DNA of 64,000 nt, taken from contig NZ_JAHEBV010000010.1 of NCBI RefSeq assembly GCF_024642085.1, positions 1 through 64,000 on the forward strand, written 5' to 3'. The position numbers and the translations under genes are program-made. The notes under the pieces are model-generated. The model was not told where the DNA came from. It was given only the letters and a program-made list of their open reading frames with translations, and did not search any database. This document shows positions 42,405-51,628 of this stretch, in pieces (position 1 is the first letter of the stretch; the number at the start of each line of letters is the position of its first letter). This DNA comes from Novosphingobium sp. GTDB taxonomy: Bacteria > Pseudomonadota > Alphaproteobacteria > Sphingomonadales > Sphingomonadaceae.

Positions 42405-43931
42405 ATGAGCTGGAAGCCCGAAGTTGAAGAGCTGCGCCGCCGACGCAAACTGGCCGAGCAAATGGGAGGGGCCGACAAAGTTGCCCGCCAGCACGGCCGC
42501 GGGAAATTGGACGCACGGGCCCGTATCAAGGGCCTGGTAGATCCCGGCAGCTTCCGCGAAATCGGCAAGATCGCGGGCAAAGGCCGCTATGATGCGAACG
42601 GCGAATTGCAGGATCTGGCGCCGTCCAACCTTATTTTCGGCCGCGCCAATATCGAGGGCCGTCCCGTAGTGGCCAGCGCCGATGATTTCACCGTCCGCGG
42701 CGGAGCGGCAGATGCCGCGATCAAACGCAAGTTCGAACAGTGTGAAGCGATGGCCAACAACCTGAAGATTCCACTTATCAGGATGATCGATGGAACCGGC
42801 GGCGGCGGTTCGGTCAAGACCCTGGAAACGATCGGGGCGACTTATGTGCCGGCGGTTCCCGGCTGGGGCGATGTGGTCAAGAATCTTGATACCGTGCCAG
42901 TTGTAGCGCTGTCGCTGGGGCCAACCGCAGGGCTTGGCGCAGCCCGCGTGGTGGCCAGTCATTACTCGCTGATGGTCAAAGGCCTCAGCCAGCTTTTTGC
43001 CGCAGGGCCTGCCGTGGTCGAGGCGATTGGCGAGGCGAGCGACAAGGAAAGCCTTGGCGGGAGCGATATCCACACCCGCAACGGCGTGGTCGACGAGGAG
43101 GTAGGCAGCGAGAACGAAGCGTTCCAGCGTGCCCGCCGCTTCCTGTCCTACCTTCCCAGCCATGTCGGACAGGCAGCGCCGCGCATAGTGGCCAGCGATC
43201 CGGTTGACCGCCGTGAACAGGCGCTTATCGACCTGGTGCCGCGCGCAGCAAAACAGGTTTATTCAATGCGCCGCCTGCTCGACATGGTCTTCGACCGGGA
43301 AAGCGTGTTTGAAATGGGTAAGCTGTGGGGCCGCGCGGCGATCACCGCCTTTGCCCGGCTAAATGGATGGCCAGTCGCAGTGCTGGCCAGCGATCCCAGC
43401 TTTCTGGGCGGATCATGGGAAGCGCGGACCAGCGAGAAGGTCGAACGCTTCATAAAACTTGCCGATCAGTTTCGCCTGCCGGTGGTCCACCTGGTCGACA
43501 ATCCGGGCTTCATGATCGGTCGCGAGGCCGAAATGGCCGGCACGATCCGCTACGGCGTCCAGGCAATGAATGCGGTTTACAAAGCCACGGTACCGCTGGC
43601 CTGCGTCGTGATCCGCCGCGCCTATGGCATTGCTGGCAGCGCAATGAGTAATGCCGAGACCTTCCAGTACCGCTTTGCCTGGCCATCGGGCGATTGGGGC
43701 AGTCTGCCTATCGAGGGCGGGATCGAGGTTGCCTACAAGGCGGAAATCGAAGCTGCGCTGGACCCGGCGGCACATCTTGCCGGGATTCGCGACCGCCTCA
43801 ATCGTGTGCGCAGCCCGTTCCGCACCGCTGAAATCTTTGGGATCGAGGACATCATCGACCCGCGCGATACCCGGCCGCTGCTGTGCGAGTTTGCGGACCT
43901 TGCGTGGCGATCGCTGGGCGAAAAACCCTAG
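42405..43931 (+). CDS. Acyl-CoA carboxylase carboxyltransferase (beta) subunit
   Basis: A 508-residue biotin-dependent carboxyltransferase of the propionyl/methylcrotonyl-CoA carboxylase beta type. The N half has GRGKLDARARIKGLVDPGSF and DDFTVRGGAADAAIKRKFEQCEAM, and the C half has LVDNPGFMIGREAEMAGTIRYG and VVIRRAYGIAGSAM, the two oxyanion segments. It moves CO2 from carboxybiotin to an acyl-CoA. The biotin-carrying alpha subunit is not adjacent, so the acyl substrate is unknown. A GAGGAG lies just before the ATG at 42405. Confidence 0.9.
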   Translation: MSWKPEVEELRRRRKLAEQMGGADKVARQHGRGKLDARARIKGLVDPGSFREIGKIAGKGRYDANGELQDLAPSNLIFGRANIEGRPVVASADDFTVRGGAADAAIKRKFEQCEAMANNLKIPLIRMIDGTGGGGSVKTLETIGATYVPAVPGWGDVVKNLDTVPVVALSLGPTAGLGAARVVASHYSLMVKGLSQLFAAGPAVVEAIGEASDKESLGGSDIHTRNGVVDEEVGSENEAFQRARRFLSYLPSHVGQAAPRIVASDPVDRREQALIDLVPRAAKQVYSMRRLLDMVFDRESVFEMGKLWGRAAITAFARLNGWPVAVLASDPSFLGGSWEARTSEKVERFIKLADQFRLPVVHLVDNPGFMIGREAEMAGTIRYGVQAMNAVYKATVPLACVVIRRAYGIAGSAMSNAETFQYRFAWPSGDWGSLPIEGGIEVAYKAEIEAALDPAAHLAGIRDRLNRVRSPFRTAEIFGIEDIIDPRDTRPLLCEFADLAWRSLGEKP

Positions 43932-45181
43932 GCCGGGCGCTCGGCACCAGGGGCATAAAGCCGGCGAAACAGTTTGCCGCGCTCACTGTAAAGCACCATT
44001 CCCAAGGCCAGCAATCCGCCGGTCAAGAGTGCCAGCGACAGGTTGCGCGCCGATCCGTCATAGGACTGGCCAATTGCAATGCCGAGCAACGAAGACAGGG
44101 CCGAACGCACGAACATCTGCGCCGATGCGGCTGCACCTGCCGTCCGCCCGAACGGCTGTAATGCTATAGAGGTGAAGTTCGCGCCCATGAAGGCGATCAG
44201 GCACATCTGCGAGCCCATCAGGCCAACAAAATCCCACAGCCCCTCGGTCCCGCTGAATGCCCGCCAGACTTGCAGTATGGCGACGCCGATATAGGCGAAC
44301 AGCGCCGCCTGTGATACGCGCCGCGCGCCGAACCGCTCCACGATCCGCGAGTTGGCCAGGTTGGCTACGGCCATCCCGCCCGCCATACCCGCAAAGATCA
44401 ATGGAAACGCTTGTCCACCGCCAAACCGCTCGGCGATCAATTGCTGCGAACTGTTGAGGAACCCAAACAGACCGGCCCACAGCACGCCTCCGCCAATGAC
44501 ATAGCCAATTGCGCTGCGCTCAAGCAGCGCCCCGCTCATGTTGCCGGTAATTGTGCGCAAATGGATGGCCTGCCGATTGGCGGGATCTAAGGATTCGGGC
44601 AGCCGCAGCCATACCCACAGCATGACCAGCAGCGCCATCGCCGCGGTAATCCCGAATATCCATCTCCATCCGGCAAACAGCAGCACGGCCTGACCAAATG
44701 AGGGCGCGATCATCGGTATGGCGAGGAACACCAGCGCAATTGTTGACAGAATACGCGCCATGCGATCACCTGAATAGCGGTCGCGCACGATCGCACTGGG
44801 AAGCACGGTCAACCCGGCGCTGAGGAAACCCTGAGTCAACCTAGCACCCAGCATGACGGTGAAATCGGGAGCAAAGGTGCATACCAGCGCAAGTACGCAA
44901 TACAGTATAAGACAGCCGAACAGGACAGGCCGCCGGCCAAACCGGTCCGCCAGCGCACCCGGAAATAACGAACCAAGCGATGTCCCGATCAGATAGGTAC
45001 CAATAACCAGTTGCCGCTGGTTAGGATCGCCCGCGCCCAGATCGCCGGCAATATTCGGCAGGGCCGGAAGCATAGAATCAATCGACAGGGCTTGCATCGC
45101 CATCAGCGTCGCCATCATCACAACCAGTTCGCGCTCGCCGATAGTGCGTTGCCGGGCAGGAGGGGGTATGGCGGCGTTCAT
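43928..45181 (-). CDS. Bcr/CflA-family MFS drug exporter
   Basis: A 417-residue 12-helix exporter. The first helix carries the DHA1 signature ALSIDSMLPALPNIAGDLG and the loop-2/3 motif is LADRFGRRPVLFGC. GARLTQGFLSAGLTVLPSAIVRDRY is the conserved middle of the Bcr/CflA group. Substrates may be bicyclomycin, chloramphenicol, sulfonamides or natural peptides. The ATG at 45181 (MNAAIPPPA) is listed. Divergent from dinB and overlapping the carboxylase gene by CTAG. Confidence 0.88.
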   Translation of the reverse strand: MNAAIPPPARQRTIGERELVVMMATLMAMQALSIDSMLPALPNIAGDLGAGDPNQRQLVIGTYLIGTSLGSLFPGALADRFGRRPVLFGCLILYCVLALVCTFAPDFTVMLGARLTQGFLSAGLTVLPSAIVRDRYSGDRMARILSTIALVFLAIPMIAPSFGQAVLLFAGWRWIFGITAAMALLVMLWVWLRLPESLDPANRQAIHLRTITGNMSGALLERSAIGYVIGGGVLWAGLFGFLNSSQQLIAERFGGGQAFPLIFAGMAGGMAVANLANSRIVERFGARRVSQAALFAYIGVAILQVWRAFSGTEGLWDFVGLMGSQMCLIAFMGANFTSIALQPFGRTAGAAASAQMFVRSALSSLLGIAIGQSYDGSARNLSLALLTGGLLALGMVLYSERGKLFRRLYAPGAERPA

Positions 45182-45232
45182 CGCGTCCCCTTGGCCTTTC
45201 TTGGCGGGGCAGGCCAGCCTATTGTTGACACT

Positions 45233-46363
45233 ATGAGCGATTCCGCCAGCCCCGACGATGACGGTGATGATCCGGCGCAGGGTCTGCGCAAGATCATCCA
45301 CGTCGACATGGACGCGTTCTACGCCAGCGTAGAACAGCGCGATGATCTGGCACTGCGCGGCAAGCCGGTCGCGGTTGGCGGGGACGGCCCGCGCGGCGTT
45401 CTGACCACCTGTTCCTATGAGGCTCGAAAGTTCGGCTGCCGCTCGGCCATGCCTTCGGCCACGGCCAAACGATTATGCCCCGGTCTGATCTTTCGACGCC
45501 CGCGCTTTGACGTTTACACCGGCGTGTCGCGCCAGGTACGGGCGATCTTCTTCGACTATACGCCGCTGGTCGAACCGCTCAGCCTGGATGAGGCATTCCT
45601 TGACGTAACCGAGGATCTGCGCGGTATCGGGTCTGCCACCCGCATCGCCGAACTGATCCGCAAGCGCATCAGGGAAGAAACCGGGCTGACCGCCAGCGCA
45701 GGGGTGAGCTACAACAAGTTCCTGGCGAAACTGGCGAGTGACCAGAACAAGCCCGATGGTCTGTGCCTGATCCGACCAGGAGAAGGGGCGCAATTTGTGG
45801 CTGCCATGCCGGTGCGGCGATTCTTCGGTATCGGCCCGCGCGGCGCGGAAAAGATGGCGGCGCTGGGGATCGAAACCGGCGCAGACCTGGCCGCGCACGA
45901 CATCGATTTCCTGCGTCGCCATTTCGGCAGTCAGGCCGATTACCTTTATCGCGCGGCGCGGGGAATCGACCTGCGCCGGGTCAAGGCTAACCGCGCGCGC
46001 AAGTCGCTGGGTGCGGAACGGACCTTCGACAAGGACATTTCCTCGGGCTCGGCGCTGCGTGAGGTGCTGGAACGGATCATCGCGATCACCTGGGAACGGA
46101 TTGCCAAAGCGCAGGCTCAGGGCCGGACGGTAACTCTGAAGCTTAAACACGCCGACTTCACCGCGCTGACGCGCGCACGGTCGCTGGCTCGCCCTGTTGC
46201 GACACGGGACGAGTTTGCGGCGATCGGCCACGCGTTGCTAGATGAAGTCCTGCCACTGGCCCAGCCGGTGCGGCTCATGGGTCTGACGCTCTCGCAACTC
46301 GACGGAGAAGAGGAAGCTATTCCTCAACCGGCTCGAAAGACAGGACAGCTTCCGCTTTTTTAA
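45233..46363 (+). CDS. dinB: DNA polymerase IV
   Basis: A 376-residue Y-family translesion polymerase. Metal-binding aspartates are in IIHVDMDAFYASVEQR and LSLDEAFLDVT, the nucleotide-contact block is GVLTTCSYEARKFGCRSAM and the HhH segment FFGIGPRGAEKM. The C-terminus ends QLPLF, the sliding-clamp binding pentapeptide. The ATG at 45233 is 51 nt from the divergent MFS start, a space too short for an obvious LexA box, and I saw none. It ends inside the convergent Nudix gene. Confidence 0.95.
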   Translation: MSDSASPDDDGDDPAQGLRKIIHVDMDAFYASVEQRDDLALRGKPVAVGGDGPRGVLTTCSYEARKFGCRSAMPSATAKRLCPGLIFRRPRFDVYTGVSRQVRAIFFDYTPLVEPLSLDEAFLDVTEDLRGIGSATRIAELIRKRIREETGLTASAGVSYNKFLAKLASDQNKPDGLCLIRPGEGAQFVAAMPVRRFFGIGPRGAEKMAALGIETGADLAAHDIDFLRRHFGSQADYLYRAARGIDLRRVKANRARKSLGAERTFDKDISSGSALREVLERIIAITWERIAKAQAQGRTVTLKLKHADFTALTRARSLARPVATRDEFAAIGHALLDEVLPLAQPVRLMGLTLSQLDGEEEAIPQPARKTGQLPLF

Positions 46364-46817
46364 CCCAGCCGGGCAGACCCAAAGCTACGGTCGGCGACAC
46401 ATCGACGGGAAGGCTTTCAAGCGCGAAGAACCGGACCTCCACGATCTCTCGGCCGTCCGCGCGCAGCAGTCCATCGGCCATGCCGCAGATCAGATGGACG
46501 CGGTTAGTGGTGCCGGACAGCGGCTCTTCGATGGTCGCGATATGCAGGGGCTGCAGCAGACCGCACCCAACCTCCTCACCCAGTTCGCGCAAAGCCGCCG
46601 CCACCGGGTCCTCACCGCGAGCCAGTCCGCCGCCGGGCAGCATCCAGCGGCCGCTGCCATAGGAATGGCGGACCAGCAGGACGCGGCCCGCGCCGTCAAG
46701 GGCAAGCACCCGGCATCCGGTCAACAACGGCTTGCGCAGGCGCCACCACACCCGGCGCATGCGATGAGCAGCAATCAGGCCGCCGCGGTGCAGCGGCGCC
46801 GGGATCAGGCGAAACAT
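46317..46817 (-). CDS. Nudix hydrolase
   Basis: A 166-residue Nudix protein with the full box GGGLARGEDPVAAALRELGEEVG. The N-terminal helix is basic (MRRVWWRLRKPLL) and the substrate could be a nucleoside diphosphate derivative or 8-oxo-dNTP; by eye it cannot be assigned. It overlaps the convergent dinB by 47 nt and its start overlaps pgl by 13 nt on the same strand, so it is probably translated with pgl. Confidence 0.88.
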   Translation of the reverse strand: MFRLIPAPLHRGGLIAAHRMRRVWWRLRKPLLTGCRVLALDGAGRVLLVRHSYGSGRWMLPGGGLARGEDPVAAALRELGEEVGCGLLQPLHIATIEEPLSGTTNRVHLICGMADGLLRADGREIVEVRFFALESLPVDVSPTVALGLPGWVKKAEAVLSFEPVEE

Positions 46818-47425
46818 GTCACTGGCTGACGCGCCGCACCCAGAAAGCGGGCCACCGGAAAGTCGTTTTCGCCCGCCAGCGCCGCGTCAAAAATCACGCG
46901 TTTGTCTTCGCCGCGGATCACGAACACCACTGCATCGCTATTTAACAAGGCCGGGATCGTCAGGCTGAGACGCGCAAAGGGCGCCTCGGGCGGCAAAGGA
47001 TCGGGCACCAGGCGGCGCACAGTTACGGGATCATCAAGCCGGGGATCAGTGTTGGGAAACAGTGACGCGATGTGCCCATCGCTGCCCATGCCCAGCCACG
47101 TCAGCGCGAAGTGCGGCGGCTCTGCACCTTCAGCCAGCGCGACAACGGTAGCCCCAAGTGGTTCCAGTGCGGCACGGATCCGGCCGACATTGCTGGCCGG
47201 GTGATCTTCGGGCACAGTGCGGTCATCACCCGGCCAGACCACGATCCGGTCCCACTGCAGCTCGTTCGGATCAAGCCGGGCGAGGATCGGGAAAGGGGTC
47301 GCCCCCCCCGGAATCGTCATCACAACCGGCCCCCTGGTTTGCGCAAGCGCTGCGCATAGGCGCGCCTCCAGCCAATCGGCCACTCGGGCATCATCAGCGC
47401 CGGGAATGATTGTGACATTATCCAT
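46805..47425 (-). CDS. pgl: 6-phosphogluconolactonase
   Basis: Hydrolyses 6-phosphogluconolactone in the Entner-Doudoroff and pentose phosphate routes. The 206-residue fold is the glucosamine-6-phosphate isomerase/Pgl type, with TIPGGATPFPIL, WPGDDRTVPEDHPASNVGRI and LTWLGMGSDGHIASLFPN as typical blocks (the His and Asp there are catalytic). Zwf and Edd are not in the window. It heads a two-gene unit with the Nudix gene. Confidence 0.93.
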   Translation of the reverse strand: MDNVTIIPGADDARVADWLEARLCAALAQTRGPVVMTIPGGATPFPILARLDPNELQWDRIVVWPGDDRTVPEDHPASNVGRIRAALEPLGATVVALAEGAEPPHFALTWLGMGSDGHIASLFPNTDPRLDDPVTVRRLVPDPLPPEAPFARLSLTIPALLNSDAVVFVIRGEDKRVIFDAALAGENDFPVARFLGAARQPVTCFA

Positions 47426-47493
47426 CCTGTCGCAGTAGCATCGGCGGACCGTGCGGGGAACATCGCCGCAATGCTATGCGACGCTCGGGATGG

Positions 47494-48051
47494 TCAGATT
47501 GCGGACAAGACTCCCGCAGCCAGCGCCGCCGCGCCTGCCAGGATCGCAGCGCCCGTTACGCGCCGTACGCGGGTCAGGTCATGCGCGACCAGCCATTCTG
47601 CCGCCAGCCAGCCGGCAATTGCCAGTGCCATGGCTGCCGCCGCGCCGCCAAGCGCGGTTGGGATTGGCGCGAGTGTCGCCACGGCCAGCGCCATCACTAC
47701 AAAGCGTGTCGCATCGGTCAGCTGCTGGGCCAGCATCACCACTACGAAAGCTCCCAGCGAATTGGTCGGTTCAAGCGGCTGACCGGCGCGGCGCAAGACC
47801 AGCATTTCCAATCCGGCCAGCCCCAGCGCCATTACCGCAAACAATTGCCGCGCCGGAGCAGGAATTGCCTGGGCGATCAGCAATGAGGCCCAGACCGCAA
47901 CCGCGATGCTGGCCGCGCCGGTCAACACGGCAGCGATCAGCAAAGCCGGGCGCTGTCCCTGCCGCGCAGTCATTGCCGCCAAAGTCATCTGGTCGCGCGC
48001 GCCAAGGCCGACGATCACGACTGCCAGGAGGCTGAAAAGGAGTGCGGCCAT
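47494..48051 (-). CDS. Small membrane protein, possibly degenerate TMEM165/GDT1 (UPF0016) type
   Basis: A 185-residue protein with about six helices. Two segments, VIVGLGARDQMTLAAM and LAQQLTDATRFVVMALAV, sit where the E-x-G-D-[KR]-[TS] ion motifs occur twice in UPF0016 Mn2+/Ca2+ transporters. The acidic motif is not kept in either (GLGARD, LTDATR), so the resemblance is weak and the ion site would be lost or changed. It might be a different family altogether. The ATG at 48051 is in a good context. Confidence 0.55.
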   Translation of the reverse strand: MAALLFSLLAVVIVGLGARDQMTLAAMTARQGQRPALLIAAVLTGAASIAVAVWASLLIAQAIPAPARQLFAVMALGLAGLEMLVLRRAGQPLEPTNSLGAFVVVMLAQQLTDATRFVVMALAVATLAPIPTALGGAAAAMALAIAGWLAAEWLVAHDLTRVRRVTGAAILAGAAALAAGVLSAI

Positions 48052-48184
48052 CGCAGTCGTGGTTGCGCCCCACGAGCCGCGACCGTCAAGGCCGGCACGG
48101 ACCCCGTCCCCGGCGCAATCCGAAATGCGCTGTTAACTACATGCCTACACGCAACCTTGAACAGGTCTGCGGCATCGCTGCGAC

Positions 48185-49156
48185 ATGATCCGCACCAGGA
48201 CCCTTTGCTCTGCTTCTGCTGCAATCGCTGGCATGAGCCTGTTGGCGCAACCTGCGTCGGCGTCGCTGGGCGTGGCGACCCTGCCGATGGCTGTCGCTGC
48301 GTCGGCCTTTGCCGCAAGTCAGCCGTGCCCCGTTGGAATCGCGCCGGCCGCCGGCTTCGCCGAAGCACCAAGCGTTTCCCTGCAAAGCAAGTCCGCCGCG
48401 ATCCTGGGCGGGGCTGTAAGCCAGCTTGATCTGATCCGCCAGCAGCAGGCCGCATCCTTGGCGCAGCCCAATGCCGCTCTGGCGATGAGCGGGATGCTGG
48501 AACCCGCCACCGGTCCGTCGTTCTCGCCGCTCGCCCGGCCCGCAAACTGCAATGCCCCTGGGTTTATTGCCGCGGTGCGCCCGGTTGTGCCAGCCCTGCA
48601 GCTGGGCACTGCTGCCGCCGCGCCGATCGTGCCGCTTTCACCCGACAACTTCCTTGCCAGCAAGCGCTTGCCAATCCGCCGCACCAGTTTCGACAAGGAT
48701 TGGGCCCGGGTCAGCGCCAAGGGTTTTTCCGGATCGGCGGCCGCGCGGCTGGTTGCGGTAGACCACGGGGTGCCTGGCATGGCTGAATTGACCGCTGTCA
48801 ACAGCTGGGCCAACGGGCGCATCCGTTATGTCGAGGATCGCGTACTTTACGGCAAGGCCGACTATTGGGCCACAGCCGGAGAAACAATTCGCCGCGGCGC
48901 AGGCGACTGCGAGGATATCGCGATCGCCAAGATGCAATTGCTGGCCGCACTGGGCGTTGCCCGCGGTGCCATGTACCTCACCATCGCGCGCGATACCGTG
49001 CGCGCTGCTGATCACGCGGTGCTGGTTGTCAAACTGGACGGCAAGGCCTGGCTACTCGACAATGCAACCGACCGTGTGCTCGATGCCAGCGCCAGCTACG
49101 ATTATCGGCCAATTGTGTCATTTAGCGAAAACAAGCGCTGGATACACGGCTACTGA
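48185..49156 (+). CDS. lapG: LapG-like periplasmic cysteine protease (transglutaminase-like)
   Basis: A 323-residue protein with a signal peptide and a BTLCP domain at about 160-320. The catalytic triad is visible as Cys242 in GAGDCEDIAIAK, His277 in AADHAVLVV and Asp292 in WLLDNATDRV. LapG enzymes cut the N-terminal retention module of LapA-type adhesins and release the cell from a surface; they are held off by LapD when c-di-GMP is high. The giant adhesin and its export genes lie on the opposite strand nearby. No LapD gene is in the window. Residues 30-155 are a variable proline/alanine-rich stretch, longer than in Pseudomonas LapG. Confidence 0.88.
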   Translation: MIRTRTLCSASAAIAGMSLLAQPASASLGVATLPMAVAASAFAASQPCPVGIAPAAGFAEAPSVSLQSKSAAILGGAVSQLDLIRQQQAASLAQPNAALAMSGMLEPATGPSFSPLARPANCNAPGFIAAVRPVVPALQLGTAAAAPIVPLSPDNFLASKRLPIRRTSFDKDWARVSAKGFSGSAAARLVAVDHGVPGMAELTAVNSWANGRIRYVEDRVLYGKADYWATAGETIRRGAGDCEDIAIAKMQLLAALGVARGAMYLTIARDTVRAADHAVLVVKLDGKAWLLDNATDRVLDASASYDYRPIVSFSENKRWIHGY

Positions 49157-49241
49157 CGCGCTAACCGCGCCAGCGGGGCGGAGCAGTCCAGGGAATTTAG
49201 AGCCCCCTGGCTTGCTTCGTCCCAACCTTTTCCCGTTAGGA

Positions 49242-50504
49242 TCAGCGCTCTGTCATCGCCTCGTCAAAGGCCTTGAGCACCGGTTTGAACAGATAGCTGA
49301 GGATCGATTTGCGCCCGGTAATGATCTCTGCATCGCAGATCATTCCCGGCATGATCGGTAGACGTCGGCCGTTCTTCTCGATGAAGGCGCGGTCGGTTTC
49401 AATGACCACGATGTAATAGGCCTGGCGTTCAGTTTCGTCATAGATCGAATCTGCGCTGATATTGCGAACCTGGCCGTTAAGCCCGCCGTAGATCGAGAAA
49501 TCATAGGCGGTTACCTTGACTACCGCGCGGTCACCAACCTTGATGAAGGCGATGTCCTTTGGCGTGACGCGGGTTTCGATCAACAGCTTGTCGCCTTGGG
49601 GCACGATCTGCATGACCTTTTCGCCGGCACCAACGAAACCGCCCACGGTATTGACCTTTACGTCGTTGACGAAGCCGGTAACTGGCGCGCGCAGTTCGGT
49701 CGCGCCCGCTTTGATCGTCTGTTCGTTGACCGCCAGCTTGGTCGCTACTTCGCTTCGTTCGCTGAGCGCTTGCTGCCGAAAATCCAGCCGCGCTTCGCTG
49801 TATTGAGCTTGGGCCTCCTGGATCGCCGCCGATGCACGCGCAGCACCCTGGCGCGCCGCAGACAAGCGCCCCTGGACGTCGACCAGTTCGCGCTGGGCAG
49901 AGATCAGTTCAGTCTGCGGAATGACCTTCTTGGCAACCATTGGGGCCAATGTATCGACCTGCTGCTGAGCGAGCCGCACGCTTCCTTCCAGGCTGGCGAT
50001 GGTCGCCTGACCCTCGGAAAGATCGCGGCGGCGCTGTTCAATTTGGGCGGACAGTGCCGATTGCTTGCTTGCTGCTGTGGCGCGGCGCACGGCGGCCAGC
50101 TGTGATTCTTCGGCGCAGATGGTACCTTCGCCGCAAGCCGACGACCCCGATCCGTTACCTTCACCCTGCAGCCGCGCAGCGCGCGCCGTCAGCCGTTCGT
50201 TCTCGGCCTGAAGCTGGCCCATTTGCGATTGCGATTGCGCGGTGTCGAGTTGAACCAGCAGCTGCCCCTGTTTCACCAGCTGGCCGGGCCGGACCATGAT
50301 CGAAGCGATGGTGCTGGGCTCGCTCGCCTGGATCAGCTGGACCTTACTGGACGGAATAACCTTGCCCATGCCGCGCGTCACTTCATCGACGCGGGCGACG
50401 GCGGCCCATGCGATCAGCAGGAACAGGCCAAGGGCACAAACCGCGATCAGGCGGCGGTTGGCATCCCAGCCATGCCAAACATTGCGAAAGCCGGTTCCGC
50501 TCAT
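49242..50504 (-). CDS. Type I secretion membrane-fusion (HlyD/LapC) protein
   Basis: A 420-residue adaptor of the type I secretion system. A short cytoplasmic N-terminus leads to one membrane helix (LIAVCALGLFLLIAWAAVARV), then the beta-barrel and lipoyl half-motif (GMGKVIPSSKVQLIQ...QLLVQLDTAQS), a long coiled coil (residues about 90-270) and a second lipoyl and barrel part (VTGFVNDVKVNTVGG, IETRVTPKDIAFIKVGD). It joins the ATPase to the TolC-like channel. Its ATGA overlaps the SleB gene, so it is translated next after that hydrolase. Confidence 0.93.
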   Translation of the reverse strand: MSGTGFRNVWHGWDANRRLIAVCALGLFLLIAWAAVARVDEVTRGMGKVIPSSKVQLIQASEPSTIASIMVRPGQLVKQGQLLVQLDTAQSQSQMGQLQAENERLTARAARLQGEGNGSGSSACGEGTICAEESQLAAVRRATAASKQSALSAQIEQRRRDLSEGQATIASLEGSVRLAQQQVDTLAPMVAKKVIPQTELISAQRELVDVQGRLSAARQGAARASAAIQEAQAQYSEARLDFRQQALSERSEVATKLAVNEQTIKAGATELRAPVTGFVNDVKVNTVGGFVGAGEKVMQIVPQGDKLLIETRVTPKDIAFIKVGDRAVVKVTAYDFSIYGGLNGQVRNISADSIYDETERQAYYIVVIETDRAFIEKNGRRLPIMPGMICDAEIITGRKSILSYLFKPVLKAFDEAMTER

Positions 50505-51628
50505 TGCGCGACCATTGGCCCGGTCAGTTCGCCCACTGCAACCTGCCGGGGCGCAGGTTCGTCCGGCTTGGCTGATGTGGCAGCAACTGTCTCCTGAAAA
50601 TGGCTGCCCATCGCAACCGGATCAGGCATGGCGGGACGCCAGGTCTTGGTCATGTCAATCCTTCCGCCGACGTCGTTGACGGCGTGGCGATCCTTCACGT
50701 CAGGGGCAACGGTCAGTCCAGGTGTGAACTGTTCTGCCGCTGCCACGGCGCTGTCTACCGTCAGCCCATCGGCCAGGGCGCGATCGCGCAGGGCGGAAAA
50801 ATCAAGCGCGGGAATGCGTTCGGTCCCGGCATAGCGGCCATTGAACGTTGCGGCCGCACCCCAGGCGCCGCCAAAGCGATAAAAAATGTGACGACCGATC
50901 TGGCCGATCTTGCCAAGCTGGAAAGCCCATTTCGGCAGAACGTAATCGGCATGATAGAAGGTTGCGGTACCGACGCTGGATTCGACCGAGCCAGCCAGCG
51001 CCGCCTTGGCAACCGTTTCTGCCTCATGCCACGGCCCCGCAGCCGGCGTACGCAGCAGGGCGCCGTCGCACGTGAAGCTGAACTGGCAACCGGTGCGGCG
51101 TTCTGCGCCCTGATAAATCACACCGCATACGCTCTTGGGATAGGCAGGATGGCGCATGCGGTTCAGGATGACCTGGGCCACGGCGCGGCGGCCCTGCAAC
51201 GGCTCAACCGCCGCCTCATAATAAACCGCCTGCGTCAGGCATTTCAGCGCAGTGGAGTACGTTTCGTTCTTCGCCGCGGCAAGGCCAAACGCCTTGACCT
51301 GTTCGAGCGGCAGGTTGAGCGTCGGGATAGCGGCGTTTTGATCTTTTGCGGCCTGGCCTTCGACCACGATCTGGTCCTTGTCGTCGACCGAGATGTTGGC
51401 AACGTTACCCACCTCAGCAAGGTCGATGCTGACCTGGGGCGCGGCTTGGCCAGCGGCAAAAGCGCGGGTCAGCGAAGGTACCGCAAACGACAAACCGAGC
51501 ATTGCAACCAACGCGGCGATCGCTGCCAAAAGCCAATGTTCTGGCTTCCAGCGGCGCACGGCCGTGCCTGTGTCCGCAAGATCAAGCGGTAGCGACAGGT
51601 CAAGAAGCGAAGCGTTATGCGTGGTCAT
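50501..51628 (-). CDS. SleB/CwlJ-type cell-wall hydrolase
   Basis: A 375-residue protein with one membrane anchor (HWLLAAIAALVAMLGLSFAVP) and a hydrolase_2 domain at about 115-260: KCLTQAVYYEAAVEPLQGRRAVAQVILNRMRHPAYPKSVCGVIYQG, with the catalytic-type Glu, and the later WHEAETVAKAALAG and ATFYHADYVLPKWA. SleB/CwlJ enzymes cut peptidoglycan, as lytic transglycosylases. It overlaps both neighbours by ATGA (ATPase at 51625-51628, HlyD at 50501-50504), so it is built into the secretion operon. Local wall opening for the export machine or shaping of the adhesin passage is the natural guess. Confidence 0.88.
   Translation of the reverse strand: MTTHNASLLDLSLPLDLADTGTAVRRWKPEHWLLAAIAALVAMLGLSFAVPSLTRAFAAGQAAPQVSIDLAEVGNVANISVDDKDQIVVEGQAAKDQNAAIPTLNLPLEQVKAFGLAAAKNETYSTALKCLTQAVYYEAAVEPLQGRRAVAQVILNRMRHPAYPKSVCGVIYQGAERRTGCQFSFTCDGALLRTPAAGPWHEAETVAKAALAGSVESSVGTATFYHADYVLPKWAFQLGKIGQIGRHIFYRFGGAWGAAATFNGRYAGTERIPALDFSALRDRALADGLTVDSAVAAAEQFTPGLTVAPDVKDRHAVNDVGGRIDMTKTWRPAMPDPVAMGSHFQETVAATSAKPDEPAPRQVAVGELTGPMVAQ

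Noticed and set aside
49188..49210. Terminator between the lapG-like gene and the HlyD gene
   Set aside because: CCAGGG/CCCTGG can pair, but the stem has only 6 bp with an 11-nt loop and no T tract on either side.
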